Shown piece after piece: positions 54,259-63,865 of a stretch of DNA of 64,000 bases. The stretch covers positions 57,504 to 121,503 of the forward strand of contig DEAI01000006.1 of assembly GCA_002346675.1 (NCBI GenBank), in the 5' to 3' direction. The notes under the pieces were generated by a model. It worked only from the letters and a program-made list of their open reading frames with translations, searched no databases and had not been told where the DNA came from. This DNA is from Fidelibacterota bacterium UBA2986. GTDB lineage: Bacteria > Fidelibacterota > Marinisomatia > Marinisomatales > AB-629-J13. How positions within the stretch are numbered: position 1 is the stretch's first letter; every line of letters starts with the position of its first letter. The position numbers and the translations under genes were made by a program.

Positions 54259-54283
54259 GTAAGTATATTATTAATTGTTTTAA

Positions 54284-57226
54284 CTAAATTGGTTTATGAA
54301 AACTAAATATTATGCTGTCCAATGAGGTAGCGCTACCTGAATTATCTTTTGTAAAAAACGGAAAATCAATTCTACAATACCAATTCTTACCTAAGAATTT
54401 CTTACTTGCCCTAAATCCAAAACCAATGTTCATAAGTAATTCGTTATCAAACTGATTGTCGCCAGGGCTATTTTTAGAGCCGTTGACCAGGCCTATATCT
54501 GAAAATAAAGCGAATTCAAAGTTTGTCTTGAACCATTTTTTTGATAAATATCCTTCAATAGATGTTGAATATACCTGTTCAACTCCACAAAATTGCCGGT
54601 CATAAAAACCTCTTAGACCACCATCTCCTGGCAGGTTATATCGAGTTCGCGCATTTTTATTTCCGTAAAAACTTGATTCATCTCTCATCCAATTATTTTG
54701 AAATGCATCGTTTGACCCTGCTCCATGGATTGTAAATAATTCTTGTAAAGGTAAAGTAGATTCACCACTCCAAATTTTACCGAGTAACATCCTCCCTCTA
54801 ATACCATATTTACCAAGTGGAAGATTTAAAATTGATTCATGTATCAATCTACTAAAACTCCAATCAGACCATCCATATGGAGCTATATCAACTGTAAGTT
54901 TCATTTTCAACGGCCCTCCCCTCATACGGGCAGATGTGGAGAATACTGCGGTTTGTCCTAAATCAAACAAATCCGTTCGAGATATATCTTTAACGTTCAC
55001 AATATTAAAACCTGAGGTAAATGATCGCAGATTGATCAGGGGGTTAGTCTGTCCTAAGGATTTTTCAATTGTCACTCCAAAACTCTTCACCCCAGCCATA
55101 TCAAACATATGAAATTGGAGCTTTGGCGCATTAGAGACCAGAGGATTTTTCCTCCAACCTGATATAGACCAAAATACTTTATTGCTTTTTGTTCCCAATG
55201 AAAAATGTCCCTTTAGATAGTCCCAGGGACCGTAGCTGCGGTTTAAAGAAATTCCAGGAATAACTCCATCTTTTTCGTGATAATGTACCAAAGGATTCCA
55301 CTGAACAATATATTTTTCCCTTGGTGAATAGTTCATGTTTGGTCTGGCAAAAAACATCTCATGAGGAACTCTTCCAGAATAATTATTTCTAAAATCTACA
55401 TCCATAGTCTGAGCATTAGGATCTAGAGCTATACTAACTGGCTCAGAAGAAACAGTATATCTTATCGTATCTTCCGATCTCCATTTATGATTTTTCCACA
55501 AAATTTGATGGGCCTCTCCATTTTCCATTAATGTCTCAACTAACTGAGGCATATCACGATTTCCATATCGTTTTATATTTAGAGAAATATCCCATTCCCC
55601 ACTACTATTTTTTTTCTTATCCCAATCCTCAATACCATAGTCAAGGGTTCTGGTATCGTGAAGCCACGGATGAAAAAACCAATCCATATCCTCACCTGTA
55701 ACTTCATCTACAACTTCCCTAAATTTTTTTTCATCAGGATGTTTAAGTTTCCATCTATCATAATAGGTACGCACTACTTTCAAAAACACTGAATCACCTA
55801 AAACATGTTTTAATTCCCATAACATCAGCGCTGGTTTTGTGTAAGCATTTTTTCTGTATGCGCTGCCATGTTTAAACATAAAAGATGACCTGCTAATAGG
55901 CTCATCTTTTCCGCTGGTCATAAATCGGATCGCATCCCACTGTGAGCGCGCCAGACTACTTGTAAATTTCCAATGTTTTTTTTGAAATGAATCATACCTC
56001 TTGGAGTTTTCAATATCAAAGCCTTTGGGGCCATGCCTATCCCTCATGTACCATCCGGTTTGAAAGGTGGTAAATCCCTCATCCAGCCAAGCCTCATCTA
56101 CCTCATTATTACCTAAAATACCATAAAACCAAATATGACCAATCTCATGAAGGATAAGGCTTTCTGACTCGCTGCCGTTCATGACCAGCATTGGGTATTC
56201 CATCCCACCCCCCTTCAATCTATCGGTGGTTGTTACCTGTGGATATGAATAATCACCAAATTGTTTTGTTAACCACTCCAATGCCCACTCAGATCTGTTT
56301 ACCACCTTTTTTGTCCATTTTTCCCCATTTTTTTGATTAAATAGTACATGCACATCAATTCCATTCCATCCCCCCTTCTCATAAAGAAAATCAGGTGACG
56401 CTATCCAAGCAAAATCGTGAACATCTTCTGCATAAAAAGTGACTTCCCTCCTCTGAGTAGAATCTGGCTTTTCATCCCTATTTTTAAATTCATCAATCCA
56501 AACACTCCATTTCTGTGAGGTATCTACCTCTACCATCTCCCAACCAGGATCACCATCTATGACTATCCCCGATGCTCCCACAACATAATTTTGAGGTAGA
56601 TTTAACGAGACAATAAACGTACCAAACTCGCCATAGAACTCACCCTCTGCATGAAAGGGGATGTTGTGCCACCCTCTCTTATCATATACAACCACTTTGG
56701 GATACCACTGTGCCGCATTAAATTGCTTTTCAACCCTTCCCGCTCTTTCAATCTGTTGGCCAACATAGTGAGTCCAATCAATTTTTATAGTTAGAGAGTC
56801 ATCTGGAAGTAATGGTTTCAATAAATCGGAAGATAATATTGTATCATCTATTTTATATACTTCATTTTTTATATCTCCAATATGAATGATTTCAAATGAA
56901 TGAATCTCTATTTTACTAAAATACTCTTTTGGATTATCTATGAACTTTGCTGCTCTTCCCAATCTCCCTAAACGCGTCATATATTCACGGTGTTTAACTG
57001 ATCCTTCTTGGAACGCATTTGGATATAAATGAAGGTGTATCTGATTAAGTGTATCCGGGGACTGATTGATATATTTGATGATAGAAACACCTTCATAGGT
57101 ACTTGAGTCTGTATCAACAAAAATATTCATATCATAATGAACTAGCTGCTGCCAATAATCTTCTGCTGAAATTGATGAGATAGAAATGAAATTTATAAAA
57201 ATAAAAATAAATAAATGATAAATCAT
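54284..57226 (-). CDS. M1-family metallopeptidase fused to a probable outer-membrane beta-barrel
   Basis: 980 residues. Signal peptide (about 1-21). Residues 25-600 form an M1/gluzincin aminopeptidase: GGGMEYPMLV substrate loop, zinc site HEIGHIWFYGIL (about residue 358) and the third ligand in EVDEAWLDEGFTTF, followed by the Tyr-bearing helical part. From about 640 to 980 the sequence alternates short aromatic beta strands (YIVQWNPLVHY, LKGHFSLGTKS, VFWSISGWRK) and has GGLRGFYDRQFCG near 868, recalling the RGF/RGY lid motif of Omp85-type barrels. This architecture suggests a surface-anchored peptidase. Barrel assignment is inference. Confidence 0.85.
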   Translation of the reverse strand: MIYHLFIFIFINFISISSISAEDYWQQLVHYDMNIFVDTDSSTYEGVSIIKYINQSPDTLNQIHLHLYPNAFQEGSVKHREYMTRLGRLGRAAKFIDNPKEYFSKIEIHSFEIIHIGDIKNEVYKIDDTILSSDLLKPLLPDDSLTIKIDWTHYVGQQIERAGRVEKQFNAAQWYPKVVVYDKRGWHNIPFHAEGEFYGEFGTFIVSLNLPQNYVVGASGIVIDGDPGWEMVEVDTSQKWSVWIDEFKNRDEKPDSTQRREVTFYAEDVHDFAWIASPDFLYEKGGWNGIDVHVLFNQKNGEKWTKKVVNRSEWALEWLTKQFGDYSYPQVTTTDRLKGGGMEYPMLVMNGSESESLILHEIGHIWFYGILGNNEVDEAWLDEGFTTFQTGWYMRDRHGPKGFDIENSKRYDSFQKKHWKFTSSLARSQWDAIRFMTSGKDEPISRSSFMFKHGSAYRKNAYTKPALMLWELKHVLGDSVFLKVVRTYYDRWKLKHPDEKKFREVVDEVTGEDMDWFFHPWLHDTRTLDYGIEDWDKKKNSSGEWDISLNIKRYGNRDMPQLVETLMENGEAHQILWKNHKWRSEDTIRYTVSSEPVSIALDPNAQTMDVDFRNNYSGRVPHEMFFARPNMNYSPREKYIVQWNPLVHYHEKDGVIPGISLNRSYGPWDYLKGHFSLGTKSNKVFWSISGWRKNPLVSNAPKLQFHMFDMAGVKSFGVTIEKSLGQTNPLINLRSFTSGFNIVNVKDISRTDLFDLGQTAVFSTSARMRGGPLKMKLTVDIAPYGWSDWSFSRLIHESILNLPLGKYGIRGRMLLGKIWSGESTLPLQELFTIHGAGSNDAFQNNWMRDESSFYGNKNARTRYNLPGDGGLRGFYDRQFCGVEQVYSTSIEGYLSKKWFKTNFEFALFSDIGLVNGSKNSPGDNQFDNELLMNIGFGFRASKKFLGKNWYCRIDFPFFTKDNSGSATSLDSIIFSFHKPI

Positions 57227-57268
57227 GATTTTAATTGATATTTAATTGAGAACTAAGTAGATATGACA

Positions 57269-57832
57269 TCAAAGATAATGTTTGAGATCATCATAAAACA
57301 TTTTTTCTGACCTTGGGCCTACATATGTTTTTACAATATATCCTTCTCTATCTATAATAAAGCTGGTTGGTATCCCGGAAATGGGAACTCCAGTTGCCTG
57401 ACTAAATGTGTTTGTAACAATTTCAGTTTCAGTACCGTTAATGTCAGTTAAAACAAAATAGTTCATTCCCCATTTCTCAGAGAATTTTGCAATTTGTTTG
57501 GGTGTACCTGAGGTCAGAGTTATTCCCAAAACTTCCAAACCTTTTTGTTGATATTTACTTTGCAGGTTCACTAAATCTGGAATTTCCATTAAACATGGTC
57601 CACACCAGGTCGCCCAGAAATTCACAAGGACCACCTTACCTTTGAAATCACTCAGAGTAACCCAGTCACCCTCTAGGGTTGCCAAAGTAAAGTCGGGCGC
57701 TTTTACTGAATTAGCCGGACGGCCTTTTTTACTGGATTGACTAGTGAAGTCGTTGGAGTTTTTTTTCTGGCATGAACTAAACCCTAATAATCCAAATATA
57801 TATATTGATAATAAAATATGTTTTCTTTTCAT
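57269..57832 (-). CDS. TlpA/ResA-type thioredoxin lipoprotein
   Basis: 187 residues. Lipoprotein signal with GFSSC (Cys21), then a basic linker and a thioredoxin domain: APDFTLATLEGDWVTLSDFKGKVVLVNFWATWCGPC (in pieces) with redox Cys77 and Cys80, GLEVLGIT, and the cis-Pro loop ISGIPTSFIIDREG. Periplasmic disulfide reductant. It overlaps the DsbD gene by four bases (57829-57832), so DsbD is very probably its electron donor. A second TlpA-like protein is at 3765-4310. Confidence 0.94.
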   Translation of the reverse strand: MKRKHILLSIYIFGLLGFSSCQKKNSNDFTSQSSKKGRPANSVKAPDFTLATLEGDWVTLSDFKGKVVLVNFWATWCGPCLMEIPDLVNLQSKYQQKGLEVLGITLTSGTPKQIAKFSEKWGMNYFVLTDINGTETEIVTNTFSQATGVPISGIPTSFIIDREGYIVKTYVGPRSEKMFYDDLKHYL

Positions 57833-59697
57833 AATGCCTTATCTAAAAATAATATAAATTCATCTAAATTTCTGGTCATACCTGGGAACTCCGCAATCAC
57901 ATCATCCTCAGGTGTCAAAAGTACGTAGTAGGGTAAGGCAGCGGTTCCAAACCGTTCAATCTCGTATTCCCTTTTCTCTTTATAATTTTCGCCACCATCT
58001 GTATATAGTTGTACCAGTATGAATTTATCAAAACGTTTCTTCACCTCTGGGTGTGGAAATATATTTGTTTCCATCCATCGACAGTTAGTACATGTATACC
58101 CCGTAAAATCAATAAATACGGGATCTCCCGATTCTCTTGCTCTCTCCAATCCATCTTCCAAGGATTGATACCATACATATTCCTCATGTGGATTATCAAA
58201 ATCAGCACTCAAGTTTGATCTCACTTTTAAATCCGGTGGTAGGTAAGAGATTATCAAACCATGAATGGGTTGACCAATAAGTCCGGTACCTAGATACAAT
58301 CCAAATGTAAGAAAAAACATAGAAATCATCAGCCGAGGAACAGAGATAGATTCTAAATGGGAATCATGCGGAAGGCGAATCTTTCCTAAAATATATAAAC
58401 CGGTCAAAATAGTAATTATTGTCCAGGTTGCCAAAACAGACGTGTGAGTAAAAAATCCCCAGTTCCAGACCAGATCAGCATTGCTGAAAAATTTGAATGC
58501 AGCAGCCATTTCCAAAAATCCCATAACCACTTTCACTGAGTTTAACCATCCACCAGACTGTGGCATTTTTGCTAAATATTGGGGGAACAGCGCTAGAAAG
58601 AAAAAGGGTGTTGCAAAAGCTGTGCTAAAAATTATCATTCCAACGAGAGGCCAGAACCATTGTCCCTGAGATGCCGCTACTAAAAGCAAACCAACAAACT
58701 GCACCGTACATGTGAAAGAGGTCAATGTAAAGGTAAATGCCATGAAAAGGGTACCTATATAGCCACCTCTATTTTCTTGATTTAAAGAAAATTGTCTTAA
58801 CGATTCTGGAAGCTGAATTTCATACATACCAAACAAAGACATAGCAAAATAAACAAACAGCCCCCCAATGAATAAATTTATCCACGGATTTGCGGCTAGC
58901 TGATTGGCACCAGATGCACCTAAGGTAACCGCCAGTAATAAACCCAATATACTGAACGTTGCAACTATACCGATAGTATAGGTAAAAGCCTGTTTAAATG
59001 AATTTGAATTATCTTTTTCACCTTGATGAGTGAAAAAAGAGACAGTGATGGGAATCATGGGAAACACACAGGGTGTCAAAAGTGCTAAAAAACCCATGGA
59101 TAGTGAAAGTAGGATGAAAGCAAAAATACCTTCATTTATTGCCACATCCATTGGAGAAATTATTGCGGATGAAGTGTCCTCAATTTTCATAAAAGTCATT
59201 TTGTTAATTCGCGGAGCGCCTGCTTCAATCGTAAGTGGAATCATGAGGTCAATTGATTTAGGAGGCAAACAAATTCTTTCATTACAGGTTTGGTAACGTA
59301 CCGACACCTTTAGTTCAGTCTCGCTTGGTTTTAAATCACCAATTAGTAAAACTGGAAAAATTAAGTCTAATGATTTTTCATGATAAGGGATATCCATTTC
59401 AAATCCCTCATCAAATTCAATAATTGGAGTAGGCTCCTGTACTACCCCAGATTTTTCAATTTTTTCATCCACAGTTTCAATCGAAGTTGCAACGGGGCCA
59501 TCTGGAACATTATGAATTCCCCAAATATGCCATCCATCATCTAAATCTACTGAAATAATTAAGTTTACAACTTCTGATGCTCTTGGGACAGACTCTATTT
59601 TTCCTGAAAGTTTGACAGGATTTAGTTTCTGGGCAGTCAGAAAATTGATTACGAAAGTGAGTAAAAGTATTTTAATTAGTTTGTAGTTTCTTTTCAT
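57829..59697 (-). CDS. dsbD: Thiol:disulfide interchange protein DsbD
   Basis: 622 residues with the full three-part electron wire. N-terminal periplasmic domain (about 25-165) with the Cys pair in RYQTCNERICLPP; eight-helix membrane domain with LTPCVFPMIPITVSFF and FTLTSFTCTVQFVGLL supplying the buried Cys pair; C-terminal thioredoxin domain with DFTGYTCTNCRWME (about residue 535). Carries electrons from cytoplasmic thioredoxin to periplasmic oxidoreductases. It is translationally coupled to the TlpA lipoprotein, and could also serve the Omp28-like/UxxC proteins at the left end (inference). Confidence 0.94.
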   Translation of the reverse strand: MKRNYKLIKILLLTFVINFLTAQKLNPVKLSGKIESVPRASEVVNLIISVDLDDGWHIWGIHNVPDGPVATSIETVDEKIEKSGVVQEPTPIIEFDEGFEMDIPYHEKSLDLIFPVLLIGDLKPSETELKVSVRYQTCNERICLPPKSIDLMIPLTIEAGAPRINKMTFMKIEDTSSAIISPMDVAINEGIFAFILLSLSMGFLALLTPCVFPMIPITVSFFTHQGEKDNSNSFKQAFTYTIGIVATFSILGLLLAVTLGASGANQLAANPWINLFIGGLFVYFAMSLFGMYEIQLPESLRQFSLNQENRGGYIGTLFMAFTFTLTSFTCTVQFVGLLLVAASQGQWFWPLVGMIIFSTAFATPFFFLALFPQYLAKMPQSGGWLNSVKVVMGFLEMAAAFKFFSNADLVWNWGFFTHTSVLATWTIITILTGLYILGKIRLPHDSHLESISVPRLMISMFFLTFGLYLGTGLIGQPIHGLIISYLPPDLKVRSNLSADFDNPHEEYVWYQSLEDGLERARESGDPVFIDFTGYTCTNCRWMETNIFPHPEVKKRFDKFILVQLYTDGGENYKEKREYEIERFGTAALPYYVLLTPEDDVIAEFPGMTRNLDEFILFLDKAL

Positions 59698-59734
59698 ATA
59701 CTGTTAGATATAAAAGTCAGTAAAGTTATCAAAT

Positions 59735-60634
59735 TTACTCATTAACAATCCATCGTCTTAGTTTGGCTCCAAAGCTAAAGTATGATTTAATTTCATTTTT
59801 CAAGTATTGGACATTTTTTTCCATTGCTGTCTTCCCTTTTTCTATGAGGGAGTCCATTTTATTAAACTCTGCCCAGTGATAATACATTTCTTTAGGTCTT
59901 ATTATATAGTGAGCGTTTGATGCTTCCCTAGATGATAAATGATAGTGGGTTACCTCTTCAGATCTTTGGATAATATCAAAAATATTTAAATTCAAGTTTC
60001 CATGTTTTAATTCTTTTTTTATATCCACAGAAATTAAAAAATCAGCATCATTTTTCAGTACAGCTACAGGGTTAGGTGAACCAGTCCCCCCATCAACTAT
60101 AATTGCACTTCCATCCAGTGTTGGTTCTACATAACCGGGAATTGAACTGCTTCGAACTACTGCTTCCAAAAGATCACCCTCCGAATATACACAATTATCA
60201 GAGCTGACCAGATCTGTAGCAATAACTTTTAGTGGAACTAATAGTTCACCAAAAGTAGAAACAGGGATTAAAAATGATAGCGCTTCTTTTAACCTTGATT
60301 TTTTAACTATAGAGGACTTTTGCAATGAAAAAGCAATAACCATTCTATCCCTTACTTTTTGTGCAAACTGAGTCAGCGGTGACCGCTGACTGGAAACAGG
60401 AACCATTCTCTCTGTTCCCAACCTACGAAATAAATCATGATTGAAAAATTTTCGAAATCTTTCCTCTATCCACTTCGAATCCTTGGTGGCAGCATACATA
60501 GCCCCGACGATAGAGCCTGCACTGGTTCCAGCCAGGAATGAAATAGGAACATTGTGTTTTTCTAAAACCTGAAAAATACCTATATGCGCCAGCCCTCTGG
60601 CTCCACCGCCTCCCAGCCCTAAACCTATTTTCAT
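59735..60634 (-). CDS. Patatin-like phospholipase (RssA-type)
   Basis: 299 residues. Ser-Asp dyad hydrolase: the oxyanion loop GLGLGGGGARGLAHIG at the N-terminus, nucleophile elbow LAGTSAGSIVGAMYAA (Ser near residue 39) and the Asp in IIVDGGTGSPNPV (about 178). No signal peptide or barrel, so a cytoplasmic or membrane-associated lipase of the RssA/YchK group. Substrate unknown. It lies 30 nt downstream of the immunophilin gene on the same strand. Confidence 0.92.
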   Translation of the reverse strand: MKIGLGLGGGGARGLAHIGIFQVLEKHNVPISFLAGTSAGSIVGAMYAATKDSKWIEERFRKFFNHDLFRRLGTERMVPVSSQRSPLTQFAQKVRDRMVIAFSLQKSSIVKKSRLKEALSFLIPVSTFGELLVPLKVIATDLVSSDNCVYSEGDLLEAVVRSSSIPGYVEPTLDGSAIIVDGGTGSPNPVAVLKNDADFLISVDIKKELKHGNLNLNIFDIIQRSEEVTHYHLSSREASNAHYIIRPKEMYYHWAEFNKMDSLIEKGKTAMEKNVQYLKNEIKSYFSFGAKLRRWIVNE

Positions 60635-60664
60635 TTAAGTTAAGAAGATAATAAAAAAATAAAT

Positions 60665-61720
60665 TTATTCAGCTGAGAGCAACTCTACTTCAAAAACCAG
60701 TGTAGCATTGGGCGGAATGACACGCCCTGAGCCTCTTTGACCATAACCTAATTCAGGTGGTATAATAAACTTTGCTTTTGAGCCTATATTTAAGAGTGCA
60801 ATACCCTCATCCCAGCCCTTTATAACTTGTCTTTTTCCTAGAGCAAACTTAAAAGGTTCACCCCTATCTAAAGATGAATCAAACTTTGTTCCATCCAATA
60901 GGCTACCAGTATAGTGAACTGAAACTCTTTGTCCTGACTGTGGTTTATCTCCACCACCTTCTTCCAATATGATATATTTTAATCCACTCTCTGTTTCTGT
61001 CGCACCTTCTGTTATTTTTTTAATTTCTTCACTTTGCTTTTGTGCTGCCAACAGTTTCTGATTTTTAATTTCTTCCTGTTTCTCTACGAAAACAGTTGGA
61101 GCATCAAATGCTTCAGATGACTTACCTTTCCGAACAATTGTTATTTTATCAATAATATCATCTTTCTCAATTGTGTCAACGACATCTTGACCTGATACAA
61201 CATGTCCAAAGACTGTGTGTTTTCCATCCAACCACGGCGTAGATTTATGCGTGATAAAAAATTGACTTCCATTTGTTCCGGGACCAGCGTTAGCCATTGA
61301 GAGAATACCAGCCCCCGAGTGTTTTAATTCCGGATGGATCTCATCTGGAAACTTATATCCCGGACCTCCACTTCCCGTCCCCGTCGGATCTCCTCCCTGG
61401 ATCATAAAATCACTTATCACACGGTGGAACTTGATTCCATCATAATAGGGGACACCGAGTGGTTTTGCGTTATTCTCTAAACTACCTTCTGCTAAACCTA
61501 CAAAGTTTGCTACCGTCATCGGTGTTTTTTGAAACTCAAGGTTTAAAACTATTTCTCCCTTTGAAGTTTCTATCTTTGCCTGCATTGTACTCTCATCATT
61601 ATTATTATTTCCTTTTTGGTTTGTTTCTGCTTTTTCCTCTGAATCAGAACTTTCATCTTTTTTGGAGCATCCAGCTATTAGGAATAAACCCAAAAACATT
61701 GTACTGAGAATCCGAATCAT
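60665..61720 (-). CDS. Cyclophilin-FKBP fusion peptidyl-prolyl isomerase, lipoprotein
   Basis: 351 residues. Lipoprotein signal with LIAGC (Cys18), an acidic/Asn-rich linker (to about 45), a cyclophilin domain (about 46-200; GEIVLNLEFQKTPMTVANFVGLAEG, FHRVISDFMIQGGDPTGTG, GSQFFITHKSTPWLDGKHTVFG), a helical linker and an FKBP domain (about 243-351; GQRVSVHYTGSLLDGTKFDSS, PFKFALGKRQVIKGWDEGI, PPNATLVFEVELL). Both domains keep their catalytic residues. The cyclophilin-first order corresponds to the CFBP dual-family immunophilins described in a few bacteria. Probable periplasmic or surface folding factor. Confidence 0.93.
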   Translation of the reverse strand: MIRILSTMFLGLFLIAGCSKKDESSDSEEKAETNQKGNNNNDESTMQAKIETSKGEIVLNLEFQKTPMTVANFVGLAEGSLENNAKPLGVPYYDGIKFHRVISDFMIQGGDPTGTGSGGPGYKFPDEIHPELKHSGAGILSMANAGPGTNGSQFFITHKSTPWLDGKHTVFGHVVSGQDVVDTIEKDDIIDKITIVRKGKSSEAFDAPTVFVEKQEEIKNQKLLAAQKQSEEIKKITEGATETESGLKYIILEEGGGDKPQSGQRVSVHYTGSLLDGTKFDSSLDRGEPFKFALGKRQVIKGWDEGIALLNIGSKAKFIIPPELGYGQRGSGRVIPPNATLVFEVELLSAE

Positions 61721-61741
61721 TTTGATCTCCTATTTAAATTG

Positions 61742-62317
61742 TTATTTTTTACCGGTACTACCACGTTTTGTAATTGGAACACTTTGTATACAATGGGGAC
61801 AGTTATTCTGTTCCCACGATTTAATTTTTTCTGAGTGAACCGAATGAAAAGGATAATCGAATTCGATTTCACCACCAGTACGGTCAAACATGACAGAAAT
61901 TCCTATAATATTTGCACCAGTGGATTCTGTCACTTTAATAAGTTCAAATAGTGAGCCACCAGTTGTTAATACATCATCCACCAATAAAACTCTCTGCCTC
62001 TTTTCAAGAACAAAACCTCTTCTGAAGATTAATTCTCCATTTACCCTTTCAGCAAATATCCCTCTTGTACCTAGTTGCTTCCCTATCTCATACGCTAGAA
62101 TGATACCTCCAGTAGCAGCACCTACAACCAGATCAACATCATTTTTCCTAAATTTATTATAGATGGATGTACAAATTGATTTCACAGCTTCAGGCTGAGA
62201 TAATAGTTTAAATTTTTCAAAATATTTATCGCTATGTCTCCCACTGGTAAGAAGAAAATGTCCTTCCAACAATGCTCCTGAAGTTGTGTAAAGGGAGAGC
62301 AGTTCCTTATTATCCAT
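61742..62317 (-). CDS. pyrE: Orotate phosphoribosyltransferase
   Basis: 191 residues from the ATG at 62317 (MDNKELLSLY). Fifth step of pyrimidine synthesis: orotate plus PRPP to OMP. PRPP loop seen as RVLLVDDVLTTGGSLFELI, with VVGAATGGIILAYEIGKQLG before it. The end includes NNCPHC, a small possible metal site found in some longer PyrE proteins. Its start lies inside the last codons of pyrF (overlap), so the two consecutive pathway enzymes are coupled. Confidence 0.95.
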   Translation of the reverse strand: MDNKELLSLYTTSGALLEGHFLLTSGRHSDKYFEKFKLLSQPEAVKSICTSIYNKFRKNDVDLVVGAATGGIILAYEIGKQLGTRGIFAERVNGELIFRRGFVLEKRQRVLLVDDVLTTGGSLFELIKVTESTGANIIGISVMFDRTGGEIEFDYPFHSVHSEKIKSWEQNNCPHCIQSVPITKRGSTGKK

Positions 62318-63107
62318 CAATAATATCCATTACCCTATTTCTATAATCTACAGCTGCAGATCGTATTGAGCCTTCAGATTTATCTCCTGAATAAATAATT
62401 CCTCTCGAAATCGAAATCAATGCGTGTCCATTTTGGTTTCCATAGCTTACACTTTTCTCTAAATTTCCACCCTGAGCACCTACACCCGGAATGAGAAATG
62501 GAAGTTGTGGTGCTATTTTTCTAAGTTTTATAATATCATCCGGCACAGTAGCACCCACAACTAAACCCACATTATCCATTTTATTAAATTCAACGGATTT
62601 TTCTGCAACTCTTTCATATAAGTTTATTTGTCCATTTAGACTGTTTTGAAAATCACCTGAAGAGGGATTTGATGTTTTACATAATATAAATGCACCTTTT
62701 TCCGGACGTTTTATAAATGGATTAACTGCATCCTCTCCCATATAAGGATTTACGGTCACAGCATTAAATCCAAAATGATCAAAAAAGGATTTTGCATATT
62801 GTTCTGCAGTATTTCCTATATCTCCTCTCTTACCGTCAGCAATAGTCAATGTCTGGCCATTTATGTAATCCAATATATCTTCCAGCCATTTAATACCATT
62901 ACTTCCCCACCTTTCAAAAAAAGCTAGATTCGGTTTGTACGCTGCTGCCAAATCCATTGTAGCATCAACTACCTTTTTAGAGTGAGCAATACACTCAGGA
63001 ATCGAAGTGGAATTCCCCAGCAATTCCGGAGAAATATCTAATCCCACACACAAGCAGGAGGATATATTCTCAATGTGGTTATTTAGTTGTTTATTAAACG
63101 AAATCAT
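62310..63107 (-). CDS. pyrF: Orotidine 5'-phosphate decarboxylase (type 2)
   Basis: 265 residues, the longer subfamily-2 PyrF. Final step to UMP. Seen: LCVGLDISPELLG, AYKPNLAFFERWGSNG, the catalytic LTIADGKRGDIGNTAEQYA and FLIPGVGAQGGNLEKS, with ISISRGIIY near the end. It precedes and overlaps pyrE, so both UMP-forming steps come from one transcript; start ATG at 63107, divergent from the acetyltransferase gene. Confidence 0.96.
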   Translation of the reverse strand: MISFNKQLNNHIENISSCLCVGLDISPELLGNSTSIPECIAHSKKVVDATMDLAAAYKPNLAFFERWGSNGIKWLEDILDYINGQTLTIADGKRGDIGNTAEQYAKSFFDHFGFNAVTVNPYMGEDAVNPFIKRPEKGAFILCKTSNPSSGDFQNSLNGQINLYERVAEKSVEFNKMDNVGLVVGATVPDDIIKLRKIAPQLPFLIPGVGAQGGNLEKSVSYGNQNGHALISISRGIIYSGDKSEGSIRSAAVDYRNRVMDIIDG

Positions 63108-63199
63108 ACTCGGAATATAATGTCTTCAAGAAATTACTCGGTTGTAAGATTTGGTCATTATTCATACAAAAACATTAATCTAATAATGTAATTTATACC

Positions 63200-63817
63200 G
63201 TGAAACAACTATCATTAACGACAAAATTAAAAACAAAATCTAGAGTAATCGCATCTAGCGGAGTATTTCAAATTGAGCTTTTGGAACACGTTGGCATAGA
63301 TGACTATCCTTCACTATTTTCAATTTCGGAAAATTTAGTAAAAGAATATGGGGGGAAAGCAATTCTTACAAAAACAACCATCCAAAAGTATTTCAATAAA
63401 TCAGGATCACTTCCATTTATTGCAAGATATCGTGGTGAATTAATCGGATATATTATAGGTATACTTCTTGAAGAACTGAATCATGAACCATGGGCAATAA
63501 CAGATGAAAACTTTGGTAAGAAAAATACATTATATACCTATGCATTTGTCGTTCAATCTCAATATAAAGGATGTGGCTATGCAAAGATGCTTAAACGTGT
63601 TTACATAAACTGGGCAAAGAAAAGAGAATCTATTCAATTTATCACTGGTCACGTTAAAACCGGTGTATCATCGAACTTCACTGGCGATATAAAAATCATC
63701 AATAGAACCGATAATTGGCAGGGAACTGGAAAAACTTTTGAATACTATCGCAGAAATCTAGATCCAGATCAAATACATGCACTCAAAAAGGACCCTCCCA
63801 TTACTATAAGAGTATAA
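63200..63817 (+). CDS. GNAT-family N-acetyltransferase
   Basis: 205 residues from a GTG start at 63200. The acetyl-CoA-binding motif A reads YAFVVQSQYKGCGYAKMLKRVYINWAKKR (in part; V-x-x-x-x-[QRK]-G-x-G-x-A type) near residues 114-140, preceded by the beta strands FIARYRGELIGYIIGILLEE. Substrate unknown; the C-terminal NWQGTGKTFEYYRR is a distinctive ending I cannot assign. Single gene, ended by the strong terminator at 63817-63842. Confidence 0.8.
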   Translation: MKQLSLTTKLKTKSRVIASSGVFQIELLEHVGIDDYPSLFSISENLVKEYGGKAILTKTTIQKYFNKSGSLPFIARYRGELIGYIIGILLEELNHEPWAITDENFGKKNTLYTYAFVVQSQYKGCGYAKMLKRVYINWAKKRESIQFITGHVKTGVSSNFTGDIKIINRTDNWQGTGKTFEYYRRNLDPDQIHALKKDPPITIRV

Positions 63818-63842
63818 AAAACCCCTGAAATCAGGGGTTTTT
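63817..63842. terminator. Bidirectional intrinsic terminator
   Basis: CCCCTGA (63822-63828) pairs with TCAGGGG (63831-63837) around a two-base centre, flanked by six A on the left and five T on the right, so it works on both strands. It starts within the GNAT stop codon and ends 23 nt from the stop of the small gene on the minus strand, serving both convergent transcripts. Confidence 0.93.
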
Positions 63843-63865
63843 AATTTATTCATACAGAAAATATA

